Source: an uncultured Butyricicoccus sp. (GTDB lineage Bacteria; Bacillota; Clostridia; Oscillospirales; Butyricicoccaceae). Taken from it: DNA of 64,000 nt. Below are positions 43,376-51,500 of the stretch, in pieces; position 1 is the first letter of the stretch, and each line of letters starts with the position of its first letter. The stretch spans positions 62,001-126,000 of the forward strand of contig CAKTAV010000004.1 of the NCBI GenBank assembly GCA_934532985.1. Direction: 5' to 3'. The position numbers were made by a program, and so were the translations under genes. The notes below the pieces were generated by a model, which saw nothing but the letters and a program-made list of their open reading frames with translations, ran no database searches and was not told the origin of the DNA.

Positions 43376-43610
43376 AAAAAATACCTCCATTAGTTATTTT
43401 AGGTTATTTTTCGTCTCTCTTCTGCTTTAATAATATCAAATTTTATCCATTCTTGTCAAATATTCCTCCACAAAAATTTCTTATTCTACAACCGAGTATT
43501 TATGTGCAATGTGCACAAAGTCTTTTTGTTTTGCGTCCGACAAAGCGCGGCTAAGTTGCCGGATTTTCAGATTTCAAAATAACCCCCTCCCGCCAATCCT
43601 TTTGAGCAGC

Positions 43611-44306
43611 TCACGCGTTCATTTTTGATTCCGCGATCCACGACAGGCACAAAGTTTCGGCTTGCGTTAGTCTTGCACCATACCGATGATGATGGTTCAC
43701 GTAGTAGCGCGACAAGCTGCGGATTTCATGGTCACGTCCTAATCGCCGTAGAATCCTTTGGTGTCTTGATGCCGCGCGTCCTACGGTTGTATCTCCCGCC
43801 CGCTCTCCTGCTTCTCGAATACTCCGTTCGTCCCAATAAATATCGTGGATAAACCTTCGGTCACATTCTGTCAGCTGCGCTACTGCCCCGCGTACAATGC
43901 GCTGTAAATCGGTCAACTCGGCGGTTTCCTCGCAACCGACTATTCCTTCATCTGCCAAGTATTCAATCAGTGATCTGTTTTCCTCGTCCTGTGCCAAAGG
44001 AGCATCTAGTGAAACCTTTTGAAAAGTCTTACCGTCCAGTTTAAGTGCTCGCCGACACGAACCTTTCACGTGGAGTATCAACCATGAAGAAAAGAGCCCT
44101 TTTCCTTGCTGGTAGCTTTCGAGTGCGTGCAAAAAACTCAGGTATCCTTCTTGCTTTAAGTCATCTGCTTCAATTCCCGCCGCCTGACAAAAAGAGTAGT
44201 ATTTACTGGTTATCTTCAAAATTAGCCTTTCGACTTGCTCATACAGCACATCACGCGCGCATCCATCACCATTATTCGCTCTGAAAACGAGTTCTTCGTT
44301 TGCCAT
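43611..44306 (-). CDS. Sigma-70 family sigma factor of the satellite
   Basis: A 231-residue protein. Region 2: LILKITSKYYSFCQAAGIEA then DDLKQEGYLSFLHALESYQQ (core-binding and -10 recognition), and FSSWLILHVKGSCRRALK. A region-4-like HTH follows (ECDRRFIHDIYWDERSIREA). Both regions resemble sigma factors of clostridial ICEs and phages. It stands apart, with its own extended -10 promoter, facing the other early genes, and may turn on satellite or helper late genes. Confidence 0.8.
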   Translation of the reverse strand: MANEELVFRANNGDGCARDVLYEQVERLILKITSKYYSFCQAAGIEADDLKQEGYLSFLHALESYQQGKGLFSSWLILHVKGSCRRALKLDGKTFQKVSLDAPLAQDEENRSLIEYLADEGIVGCEETAELTDLQRIVRGAVAQLTECDRRFIHDIYWDERSIREAGERAGDTTVGRAASRHQRILRRLGRDHEIRSLSRYYVNHHHRYGARLTQAETLCLSWIAESKMNA

Positions 44307-44373
44307 TTGTTCATATGCAATAACGTCTTTGCAAATTTCTTCTCAATCCTTTCCGTATTATTTCTTCGCCCCC

Positions 44374-44382
44374 ATTATAGCA
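44374..44382 (-). promoter_or_regulatory. Promoter of the sigma-factor gene
   Basis: Minus strand TGCTATAAT, an extended -10 about 70 bp before the ATG. A TTGACA lies only 6 bp upstream of the -10, too near to act as its -35. Confidence 0.55.
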
Positions 44383-44619
44383 AATTGTCAAGATTTCGGT
44401 TTGCTAAAATTATGACAAAACTGTAAATTTTACACTGAGGCAGTATCACAAGGGCATTATGAAACACAGCCTTCCACAGCGTTTTGGTTAGCTGTTGTTT
44501 CTCCATAAATATCCTGTAATTGCATTTTTAATCTTATATGTGAAACATATCCATTCTTGCATATATTCCATTCACAGCCCATTCTCGCGCCCGTATTAAC
44601 GCCTCTGCTCAACCGAAAA

Positions 44620-45178
44620 GGTTAGCTCTATCAAAAGTACCATTTCAGTAGCTAACTGGACGACAAAACGCCCTCCAGAAGATAAATGCTTTCTGGCGGG
44701 CGTTCTAAGATAAGGGACGAACAATATGTTCCCCCCTCTTATTTAACCGACACTCATACAAATTTTCAAGCGAAAAAATGCGGTAACAAATCGTTACGGC
44801 ATCCCCTAAGGTCGCCGATTACGACTTTAAATTCTAGCAAAGCAACTCATAAACTCAATACCGTTTTTGTATTGAGTTAAACCAGATTCCCATTTTGGGA
44901 AGATGACCCACAAAGATGATAAAGGGACGGGCGAAACACCCACTCATTGCAAACCATGTGTACAAAGAAGATAAAACCCAGAGTCACCCTCATTAATAGT
45001 GAGGGTCACTTTATTGCAAACTGTGTGCGCAAAGAAGATAAAACCTTCGCTGACCTGCGTGCCCGATTTGGGTACACAGATTGCAAACTATGTGTATAAA
45101 GAAGATAGAACCACTGCCCTGAATCAGGGTGGTGGTTTGAAGAAGATGACTCCCTGAAACAATGTGTCATCTTCTTCC
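44620..45178 (+). ncRNA. Candidate large structured RNA: array of about twelve hairpins
   Basis: No gene fits here, but hairpins follow one another: GTTAGCT/AGCTAAC (44632-44656), a 14-bp stem with one mismatch (44667-44704), GAAC/GTTC (near 44712-44740), GTCG/CGAC, a perfect 10-bp stem (44852-44878), TTCCC/GGGAA (44887-44901), three in the periodic modules, and a perfect 12-bp GAAGAAGATGAC hairpin (45139-45177). The motif GAAGATRA recurs at least five times between or within them. G-U pairs in two stems favour the plus strand. Large ornate phage RNAs such as ROOL or GOLLD are comparable in size; I cannot assign a family. Confidence 0.55.
44946..45112 (+). repeat. Three 33-bp direct repeats with exact 67-bp period
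   Basis: Copies at 44946-44978, 45013-45045 and 45080-45112 share ATTGCAAAC..TGTG and AAAGAAGATA.AACC, with 3-5 differences between copies. The 34-bp intervals differ in sequence but each forms a hairpin. A partial copy (CAAAGATGATAAAG) lies near 44911-44925. Confidence 0.85.
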
Positions 45179-45446
45179 ATATAGGCGATGCACAAGTGTG
45201 TTGCAATATTATTAAATCACGCCTGCAAAGTGCTGTTAGTTTATTTCATCCAACATAAAAGTATTTCCCTACTCGAATCTTCAAATTTTCTGTTTGAATT
45301 CATCTTATTTTTACCCCATTTTTTACCCCAAACACGATATAACCGAAAATAACAAAACCGAAAAAAAGTTGCTAAATCCTTCGTTTTTTCTCGATTTTCC
45401 GAAATATATGATACTATTAGAGACGTATTATTATAAAAATCTATAT

Positions 45447-45469
45447 TTCGACTCTCCTCGCCTCCACCA
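45447..45469 (+). repeat. attR: second copy of the 23-bp ssrA 3'-end core
   Basis: Identical to 37909-37931. The bases to its left (TATAAAAATCTATA) do not match ssrA, so only the core was duplicated, marking the element's right boundary. Confidence 0.92.
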
Positions 45470-45564
45470 TCAACGACTTATACGAACCCCACGCCTGTAC
45501 CGTGCATTATCACAATTGCAAGCGGACTGTTCCTAATAAGTCTCCCCTTTGGGGAATAATCAGA

Positions 45565-45607
45565 AAAGCGACCGTGTAGATGTCAACATCTACACGGTCG
45601 CTTTCTT
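45565..45607. terminator. Strong hairpin terminator right of attR
   Basis: An 18-bp perfect stem around GCGACCGTGTAGATG with a 3-4-nt loop, then TTCTTTT. It may be the original chromosomal terminator of ssrA displaced by the insertion. Confidence 0.75.
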
Positions 45608-45754
45608 TTCTCCATCGAAATAGCAAAAGCCCAGAGCATACGCCCCGGACTTTCATTGGCATTTGTCGAATATGTACCATCTAGGTACAATAAAACTATA
45701 CCACAGTTATATAATAATTGTAAAGGTGTCGAATTCGACCCCTTATCATTTCAC

Positions 45755-45868
45755 TTGCTTTCCTGCCTTACATCTATTATAATCAAGGTGTTCGGGGAGT
45801 AAGGCTTCCCCAGAGACCTTTAGGTTTGGTGAGTAGCGACTTGTCAGGTGCAGCTACTCACCTTTCTT
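45755..45868 (+). ncRNA. Candidate ~80-nt sRNA, convergent to a 41-aa gene
   Basis: Promoter TTGCTT (45755-45760), 17-bp spacer, TATAAT (45778-45783). The RNA has a GGGGA/TCCCC hairpin (45794-45811) and a 10-bp terminator GGTGAGTAGC/GCTACTCACC followed by TTTCTT (45828-45868). Its end touches the stop codon of the convergent micro-ORF, so the two RNAs may pair tail to tail. Confidence 0.6.
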
Positions 45869-45992
45869 ATGCCTTGACCTTGCTGTCACGAACAATCTTT
45901 GCCGCTTCTGCTGGGTCTTTTGCAGTGGCTTCAATCAGCTTTGCGATATTCTCTAAAAACTGATTCAGCTCTGCGCTTGTCATTTCGTCCAT
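45867..45992 (-). CDS. 41-aa conserved-looking micro-protein
   Basis: MDEMTSAELNQFLENIAKLI then EATAKDPAEAAKIVRDSKVK: two short amphipathic helices, no hydrophobic toxin-like stretch. A GGAGCGAGGTGA ribosome site precedes the ATG. It is transcribed away from the three-operator region and toward the candidate sRNA. Function unknown. Confidence 0.6.
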   Translation of the reverse strand: MDEMTSAELNQFLENIAKLIEATAKDPAEAAKIVRDSKVKA

Positions 45993-46043
45993 TCACCTCG
46001 CTCCTTTCATAAGAGGTTTGTTCCTCTGCCTTACAAGTATATA

Positions 46044-46146
46044 TTACACTATATTCTGTGTAATATCAATTGGCATTTTACACAATCTTCTGTGTAATAT
46101 CTTGTATAAAATTACACTTGTTTCTGTGTATTCCATACTATATAAT
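46044..46146. promoter_or_regulatory. Divergent promoters with three phased operators
   Basis: Three copies of TTACAC-N8-GTGTAA (46044-46063, 46078-46097, 46112-46131; the last ends GTGTAT) begin exactly 34 bp apart. A minus promoter (TTGATA, N17, TAATAT at 46069-46041) has operator 1 in its spacer; a plus promoter (TTGTTT 46118, N17, TATAAT 46141) has operator 3 over its -35. This is a lambda-OR-like switch. Confidence 0.8.
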
Positions 46147-46169
46147 AGTGACAGAAAGGAAGTGAAACT

Positions 46170-46379
46170 ATGTCCTTACAGTATAAACTAGACGTATTGC
46201 AAGCATTAAAGGACGCCGGATATAATACCAATCGAATCAGGAAAGAAAAAATCATGGGTGAAGGTACTTTGCAAAAACTCCGAAGCAATGAAATGATTTC
46301 CACTAAAAATCTCGAAATTCTTTGCGGCCTATTACAGTGCCAGCCCGGCGACATAATTGAATATGTGAACGCAAAATAA
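46170..46379 (+). CDS. Cro/C1-type HTH regulator (69 aa)
   Basis: A single-domain XRE regulator: LDVLQALKDAGYNTNRIRKE then KIMGEGTLQKLRSNEMISTK and LEILCGLLQCQPGDIIEYV, the classic five-helix fold. GAAAGGAAGTG precedes the ATG. It should bind the three operators upstream and so regulate itself and the 41-aa gene. It probably belongs to the decayed prophage, or to another mobile remnant. Confidence 0.85.
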   Translation: MSLQYKLDVLQALKDAGYNTNRIRKEKIMGEGTLQKLRSNEMISTKNLEILCGLLQCQPGDIIEYVNAK

Positions 46380-46382
46380 AAG

Positions 46383-46417
46383 AGCCTACCCCGTCAAATA
46401 GATAGGGTAGGCTTTAT
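46383..46417 (+). terminator. Terminator of HTH regulator gene
   Basis: AGCCTACCC/GGGTAGGCT stem followed by TTATTTG, 4 bp after the stop. Confidence 0.85.
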
Positions 46418-46459
46418 TTGTGCACACAAAACCCCGCTTTTGAGGTTTTAAGTGAGGTT

Positions 46460-47170
46460 TTAAGTTTTCTTCGTGTATTTTTTCGCGACCCAGCCGCCGT
46501 GTTTTCTCTTCACCCAGTTGTCCGTTTCTGCGACAACCGTGATTTTATCGCCCTTCTTCATCTGAGCAATCTTCTCGCTGTCCTTGCTTGATTTGGCTCG
46601 CACATTGAGCACGTCCGTATTGACGACAACCTGATACGTCTTGCTCTTTCCCGCGCCAATCGTCTTGCCGAGAATGCCCTCAGCAATTGCCTTAGCCATG
46701 GTATCGGCATTATACAGCCGCGCGTCAATCTTACTGTCACAAAAACAGCACTTCACCAGCAGCGCCGGAGCTTTAGTGCGGTTGAGTACGTATAAATTGT
46801 CTCTGACCTTAATTCCTCGATCATCAAATCCCAGCGCGGAAATCTTGGTGCAGATGCGATTTGCTCGTTCTCGCTGGCTGCTGCCTGACGGAACGCAAAC
46901 TTCCACGCCGTGTGCCGTGCCGTTAAACGCGTTAAAATGGATAGAAACGTCCAAATCCACACTATGTGCGTTGCATTTTCTTACAATATTTGCAAGATTT
47001 GCGTTCTGGGTTCTGCCGTTCTCATCGGTACAATCATAGACCGTGTGACCTTCTGCCCGCAGCAATGCAATCAGCTTATTCTTGACCTTACGGTCTTCAC
47101 GGGTTTCCGAAAACTGACCACCTGCGCCGGGCACGTGGAAATTGTGTCCCGCATGTACGTTAATCTTCAT
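46460..47170 (-). CDS. Phage endolysin: N-acetylmuramoyl-L-alanine amidase with SH3 domain
   Basis: A 236-residue lysin. The Amidase_3 domain (about 1-170) shows KINVHAGHNFHVPGAGG (zinc His), the VDLDVSIHFNAF segment with the second His, and ALLVKCCFCDS near the catalytic Glu position (Cys instead of the usual E-x-GF; weak point). The C-terminal bacterial SH3 (VVNTDVLNVRAKSSKDSEKI) binds the wall. It lies downstream of the holin in the lysis cassette. Probably intact, though catalysis should be checked. Confidence 0.85.
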   Translation of the reverse strand: MKINVHAGHNFHVPGAGGQFSETREDRKVKNKLIALLRAEGHTVYDCTDENGRTQNANLANIVRKCNAHSVDLDVSIHFNAFNGTAHGVEVCVPSGSSQRERANRICTKISALGFDDRGIKVRDNLYVLNRTKAPALLVKCCFCDSKIDARLYNADTMAKAIAEGILGKTIGAGKSKTYQVVVNTDVLNVRAKSSKDSEKIAQMKKGDKITVVAETDNWVKRKHGGWVAKKYTKKT

Positions 47171-47185
47171 ATATCTATCTTCTCC

Positions 47186-47629
47186 TCACTTTCTGTCGAT
47201 TCTTTTCGCCTTTGACCATGGGCCAACGCGGTCATTTTTGTACAGGGCACGCACTCTAACATATTTCGTGCCCTTCTCAAATGCTCCGAGCTGCTTTGTC
47301 GCGGTGTTTCGCCACGTTGTTCCGCGATCAACGCGCAAAAATTGCTTGTTGTTGCACACCTCGATCTGATACCCTTGCGCTTTGGACTTTGCCGTCCAGC
47401 TCAGTCTCAGGTATCCCCAGTCTCGGTTCTCGATCCAGCCGGACACCCCTTTAACTTTGGTCTTGTTTCCGCTCGCTACGGCATTATCTGTGTAGTCCGT
47501 AGCCGTTGTATCGACTACAGAAAAAGTCACCTTGTCCAAATAAAATGCAGGCGTCAGAGCCGCCGCCGGAATGGCCATGCCGACAGTCATCACGACCGCC
47601 AGCAAAAATGTACAGATGTACTTTCTCAT
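47186..47629 (-). CDS. Small secreted Fn3-like protein in lysis cassette
   Basis: A 147-residue protein with a signal peptide (KYICTFLLAVVMTVGMAIPA, cleavage near AAA-L). The rest, GYLRLSWTAKSKAQGYQIEV and KGTKYVRVRALYKNDRVGPW, is one fibronectin-type-III-like domain similar to that in the host protein at 16446-17651. It overlaps the holin gene by ATGA. Possibly an acquired host-type surface protein carried by the prophage. Confidence 0.7.
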   Translation of the reverse strand: MRKYICTFLLAVVMTVGMAIPAAALTPAFYLDKVTFSVVDTTATDYTDNAVASGNKTKVKGVSGWIENRDWGYLRLSWTAKSKAQGYQIEVCNNKQFLRVDRGTTWRNTATKQLGAFEKGTKYVRVRALYKNDRVGPWSKAKRIDRK

Positions 47630-48060
47630 TTTTCCTCTGCCTTTCCCTGTAATACTTTGATTGCTTGCGAGAGCTTTTCCGGTACGGGTACGCCCATCAG
47701 TCCGGCGTTTTCCGTGATGCTGATTACCTCGTTAATTGCATAGCCAATAACTACTGCGTCTCGTGCCACGCTGGTACCAATCAGCTGATCGACGCACTGC
47801 GCGACCAGCACAATCACCAGCACCATGCCCTTCTTGCACAAGCCTTTCCAGCCAACCTGGCTTTCCAGACCGCCGCCTGCGGTCTTTTTTGATGCGTGGA
47901 ACACACCCGCCACCATAAGACCGGTGATATAATCCACTGCCATTAACAGGATCAGGAGCATTAATCCTGTGTCCCAGCCGCCGAACAGCGACGCAATCAA
48001 ACTGCCTGTGCATCCTAACACCGTGCATAGCGTCACCTTAACATCAATGATTTTGTCCAT
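47626..48060 (-). CDS. Phage holin (toxin secretion/phage lysis family)
   Basis: A 144-residue holin_4/TcdE-like protein with three to four TM segments (GWDTGLMLLILLMAVDYITG, LCKKGMVLVIVLVAQCVDQL). The DYITGL motif and ESQVGWKGLCKKG loop are family hallmarks. It permeabilises the membrane to release the endolysin. GGAGGGGGAGAG precedes the ATG. Confidence 0.9.
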   Translation of the reverse strand: MDKIIDVKVTLCTVLGCTGSLIASLFGGWDTGLMLLILLMAVDYITGLMVAGVFHASKKTAGGGLESQVGWKGLCKKGMVLVIVLVAQCVDQLIGTSVARDAVVIGYAINEVISITENAGLMGVPVPEKLSQAIKVLQGKAEEK

Positions 48061-48076
48061 CTCTCCCCCTCCTCTC

Positions 48077-48709
48077 TCACTCTAAGCCTCTCACAACAAG
48101 CAGCGTGTCGCCGTTTAGTGTCGGCAAACCGGTTAGCTGACTGCCCGATACGCCAAAGGTGCAGCTTGTCTTTGTCGGACTGCCATAGCTCGCCGCCTTG
48201 TAATATCCGTCACCGCAAAAGGCATACACGGTTGTTGCCTTTCCCCAACTGCTGGAGCTGCTTTCGTAGGCGTATCCATATACCTTAATTGTCCCGCTCG
48301 CCGTCTGAAAACTGACCGCCGGATTCGTCGGATCAATCTCATACGCCTCACAGTTGTCCGTGCTGTTCCCGCCGCTGGAGGTCGGCACGGCAACCGTCAC
48401 TTTCGCATACTCGGTTACGTCAACCGTGCCGTTCGCCGTGATCTCTTTTGTTCCGTTTGGCACAATGTACTCGTCCGGAATCGCCGCGACCGTGAACGCC
48501 GAGTATCCATCATAGCCGTCCGGTGTAAAGGTCTGCGCCGCTTTGCTCGGTGTCGCGCTGCCGGTTGTCAGGTTCGGCGTGCTCTCCTTCTTCGTTCCGG
48601 TGACGATTGCGCCCGCCGTGCTGGTAAACGTTTTCCCTTCTGCTACGTCTTCCGGCTGTGCATCACCAAAGTGCTTCGCCAACCGCTTTTCGGTACAGCT
48701 CCGGTACAT
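48077..48709 (-). CDS. Phage tail/appendage protein, 5' truncated
   Basis: The downstream ~200 residues (KHFGDAQPEDVAEGKTFTST, AGAIVTGTKKESTPNL, TPDGYDGYSAFTVAAIPDEY) are the repeat type found in tail-associated proteins of gut clostridial phages. The expected start just before HFGDA is missing; the frame instead runs into antisense of the polyvalent protein gene. ATG 48709 with AAGGAGA could restart it (about 210 residues). The overlap with the upstream gene end looks like a deletion junction at about 48660-48690. Confidence 0.55.
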   Translation of the reverse strand: MYRSCTEKRLAKHFGDAQPEDVAEGKTFTSTAGAIVTGTKKESTPNLTTGSATPSKAAQTFTPDGYDGYSAFTVAAIPDEYIVPNGTKEITANGTVDVTEYAKVTVAVPTSSGGNSTDNCEAYEIDPTNPAVSFQTASGTIKVYGYAYESSSSSWGKATTVYAFCGDGYYKAASYGSPTKTSCTFGVSGSQLTGLPTLNGDTLLVVRGLE

Positions 48710-51500
48710 ACTTCTCCTTGCTCGGCTTGGCGTAGGTGGTCGCCAATTTGTTGACCAGTTCGATTGCCTTGTGCTTCGCCGCCGTCTTTTCTCTCTGCCG
48801 GCGCAGCTCCTCCCGCCGCTGCTTCTGTCTCTCGATCCGCTCTTGCAGCCGGTCGATTTCGCGGTTCTTTCGCTTCTCCAGCCGCTCCATCGCCGCCGCT
48901 GCTTTCTCTGCGCTTCTGGTCTGTTCCTGCTCCAGCTTTTCCGCGGCGCGCTCTTTCTGTCTCTCCAATCGCTCCGCGCCCTTGGCCTTTTCTCGCTCCA
49001 GACGTGCATTCATCTTGTCCGCGTAGGTCTGGTAGTTCGGCGTTTCTTCAAACCGCTCTAGGATGTCGTCTGCAATCGCGTGGGACACCTCTTCCGTGTC
49101 GTTCTCATACAGATTCTCATAAAACGGCTTCAGTTCTCGTGCCACGTCCACCATCTGCCGCGCCTGATCCGCCGGGTGGGTAATGTCCTCCGGAAACAGC
49201 TCCGGATAGCGTTCCGTCAGTTCCGCATACTTTGTGTCTACCGGCATTCCGTCTGACTTAAACGATACCAGCCCACGCGCCTCTCGGCGGAACGACGCCC
49301 AGCCGTCTGCAAAATCCTCTCGGTCCTCTTCCGATACCGTGACCGCCGTCTTGCGCAAGTCCTGCCGCAGGTCTTTATAGTTCCGCGCCATCTCGTCGTT
49401 TAATACCTGTGAGCCGTACAGTATGGATTCCGCGATGTCTATTGCCAGTTCTCGCACCTCTGCGCTTTCCCTCGTCTCCGGGTTGAGCTGCATAATGTCG
49501 TACAGCGCCTGTATATCGTCCGTCAGGTCGTCTTTGTTGTACGTTGACTGATAGTCCCGCCGCAGCTCTGCCGCCATGCGCCCGATTGCCTTGTGGTCCT
49601 TTACCGCAAACGGTCTTGTCGTCCGTGTCACCGTCTCTCCCGTGTCGCTCTTTCGGTCGTCTCTTACCTCAAGCGATACGTCTTCCGTCGGCGTCCGCTT
49701 CAACTCTGCTTTCGCCGCCGCCAGCTCGCGCTCCAGTCGCGCGATTTTGTCTTCCTGATTTTCTACAGAGTAGCGAGGATTTTCTCCGCTTACTTCCTCA
49801 AAAACATCTGAGCCTCGGACGCCTTCTACCTTGACACCCGCCTCTTCATATGTTATTCTTCCTATAGAACCAACATTGGTATCATGCGATGGCAATTGGA
49901 GCCTTAGCCCCTGTAACCAATGATTGGTTCTTTTTTTATTCTTGCTCAAATAGATAATCTTGCTTCTAAGGATCTGTCGCGCAAGATTTGAATCCTTTCC
50001 GTATGCGCTTGCTAAAATAGCGAATTCTTCGATTTCTCCACTTCTCCGATTTTTCGGTTGCAGCTCCAGCACCGCTGCAACGGGGCTTCCGTGACTATCA
50101 TACAGTTCTCCGTATATAACCAATCGTCCCGGTTTCGTCAGCGATTCCATCACAATAACCGGAGATTCCAGCAGGCTCGGTATCTGTTTAATTGTTTCCA
50201 GCGTCATCTCCGGATGGCTCGCCAAAATCTTTCGGAGCTTTCCGCTTCTAAAACGGATTTTCTGCCCCTTCACCCCTATTTCTTTCAGTATTTTAGATGT
50301 GCCCCCAAGCAAAAACGACCGATTGCTTTGATTTTTTGCCCACTCATCAATCTGATTTTCAAACGCCGGGTTTATCCAGTATCGTGCATTTCCACCGCCC
50401 ACGTCGGCGGTCTTTTTTTGCGCTTTTTCCGTGTTCTTCGCCGCACGATCAAACGCTTTTGTCCACAGCCGCTCCGCGCGGTTCAGCTCCCGCTGCGCCT
50501 CGCTCTTTGCTCTTCCCGTCAGCTTGTCGATCATCCACCGCAACGCCGTCTTGATGCGCTCCCACATCTGCCTGCCGCGGGATACGCCGTTGGTCTTGAC
50601 ATATTCACGGATTGCCTTGCTGTCTCGCACCAGCTTCTGCGCGTGCTCCGCCACAATCTCGTCCATCGCTTCCGCTTCGCTCAGCGTGATTCCGTGCGCC
50701 GCGTACTGTTCCCGCTTCGCGCGGATGCTCTCTGTCAGATCCATCAGTCCTTCTGCTACATACTGCTGGAACGCCTCGTATTCGCGGGGCGCTTTTTTTT
50801 GCAATTCGTGTGTGATCTCGTGCGCCACCGTCTCCGTTGCCCGCGCCGTCCGGCTCAGATGCAGCGTGTCGCCCTGAATGTATCCGTTGATTCCCTCCGG
50901 CAGCTCTTCGGTCTGTACGTTCAGCCCCAGCGCTTCCGTCGCCGCCCGCACGAACGCATTGTCCTCTTCCGCCGCCGTCGTCAGCGCGCCGCCGTCCCGC
51001 TGTCCCGCTTGATATATCGCTTCCGGATTCTTCAGCTTTTCCACCGTCAGCGCACCCTTGACGCTTTCCCACGTCGCACCGTTGCTCTCCAGTCCCGCGC
51101 GGTACAGCTTGACAAATTCCTGCACGCTCGCGCTGTCCGTCCGCTCCTGTGCACTCAGCCTTCCGTATGCCTCGCGGCCAGCCGTTTCCAGTGTCGGGTA
51201 GATGCTCTTGGCGTCCGTGCTCTTGTTCGCTGCCGACTGCACCCGTGCGCTGGTGTCGCTCGTGTCGCGCACGCTGTATTGCGCTTTGTCTGCCGCTTGC
51301 ACCAGCGTGTCCTCGGTCTGCGTTACAATATTGTCCACCGCGTCGTCCAGCGCGTCCTCGCCGTACCGCGCCGTGAAGTCCGCCATGCGCTCCTGCATCT
51401 TGCCGTCCGCGTAGTCCTCAATCGCACCCAGCTCCTGCCGCGCTCTGGCGTCGCTCGCCATGCTGCTGATCTTGCTTGCGCCCGCCGCCACGCCGCCGAA
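48663..51500 (-). pseudogene. Large phage polyvalent protein, 5' end lost
   Basis: About 940 codons of an open frame whose N-terminal part has been replaced by an IS remnant at ~51500. Visible parts: helical region, a zincin motif HEITH in ETVAHEITHELQ (around 50808-50822), a MuF-C-like domain (FRSGKLRKILASHPEMTLET and LPSLLESPVIVMES-like region, around 50150-50330), coiled coils, and a Lys/Glu/Arg-rich C-terminal coil. It resembles giant polyvalent proteins injected by clostridial phages. The frame remains open, so decay is by truncation, not by frameshift. Confidence 0.65.

Larger units (their letters stand above)
37909..45469. mobile_element. Phage-satellite-like (PICI-like) element integrated in ssrA
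   Basis: A 7.5-kb element between two 23-bp copies of the tmRNA 3' end. Gene order from the left: integrase, small RNA, RHH protein, four micro-proteins (plus strand), coiled-coil protein, terminase-small-subunit-like protein, DnaD-type replication protein, HTH protein, excisionase-like protein, sigma factor, hairpin-array RNA. There are no portal, capsid, tail, large-terminase, relaxase or coupling-protein genes. Integrase + excisionase + replication initiator + TerS without virion genes is the signature of phage-inducible islands, inferred here. AT-richer than the flanking chromosome in its non-coding parts. Confidence 0.72.

Noticed and set aside
44686..44880. A 64-codon open frame within the hairpin array
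   Set aside because: It crosses four hairpins, has no ribosome site, and its composition is not protein-like.
44946..45112. The 33-bp repeats with 34-bp intervals as a CRISPR array
   Set aside because: Only three copies with several differences between them, every interval is self-complementary, and there are no cas genes. A structured RNA or origin fits better.
45294..45536. An 80-codon open frame spanning attR
   Set aside because: It runs across the recombination core and has no ribosome site; chance frame in AT-rich DNA.
50058..51496. Long plus-strand frame leading into the transposase fragment
   Set aside because: Up to about 51496 it is antisense of the phage polyvalent protein; only the last ~120 codons match IS1182 transposase.
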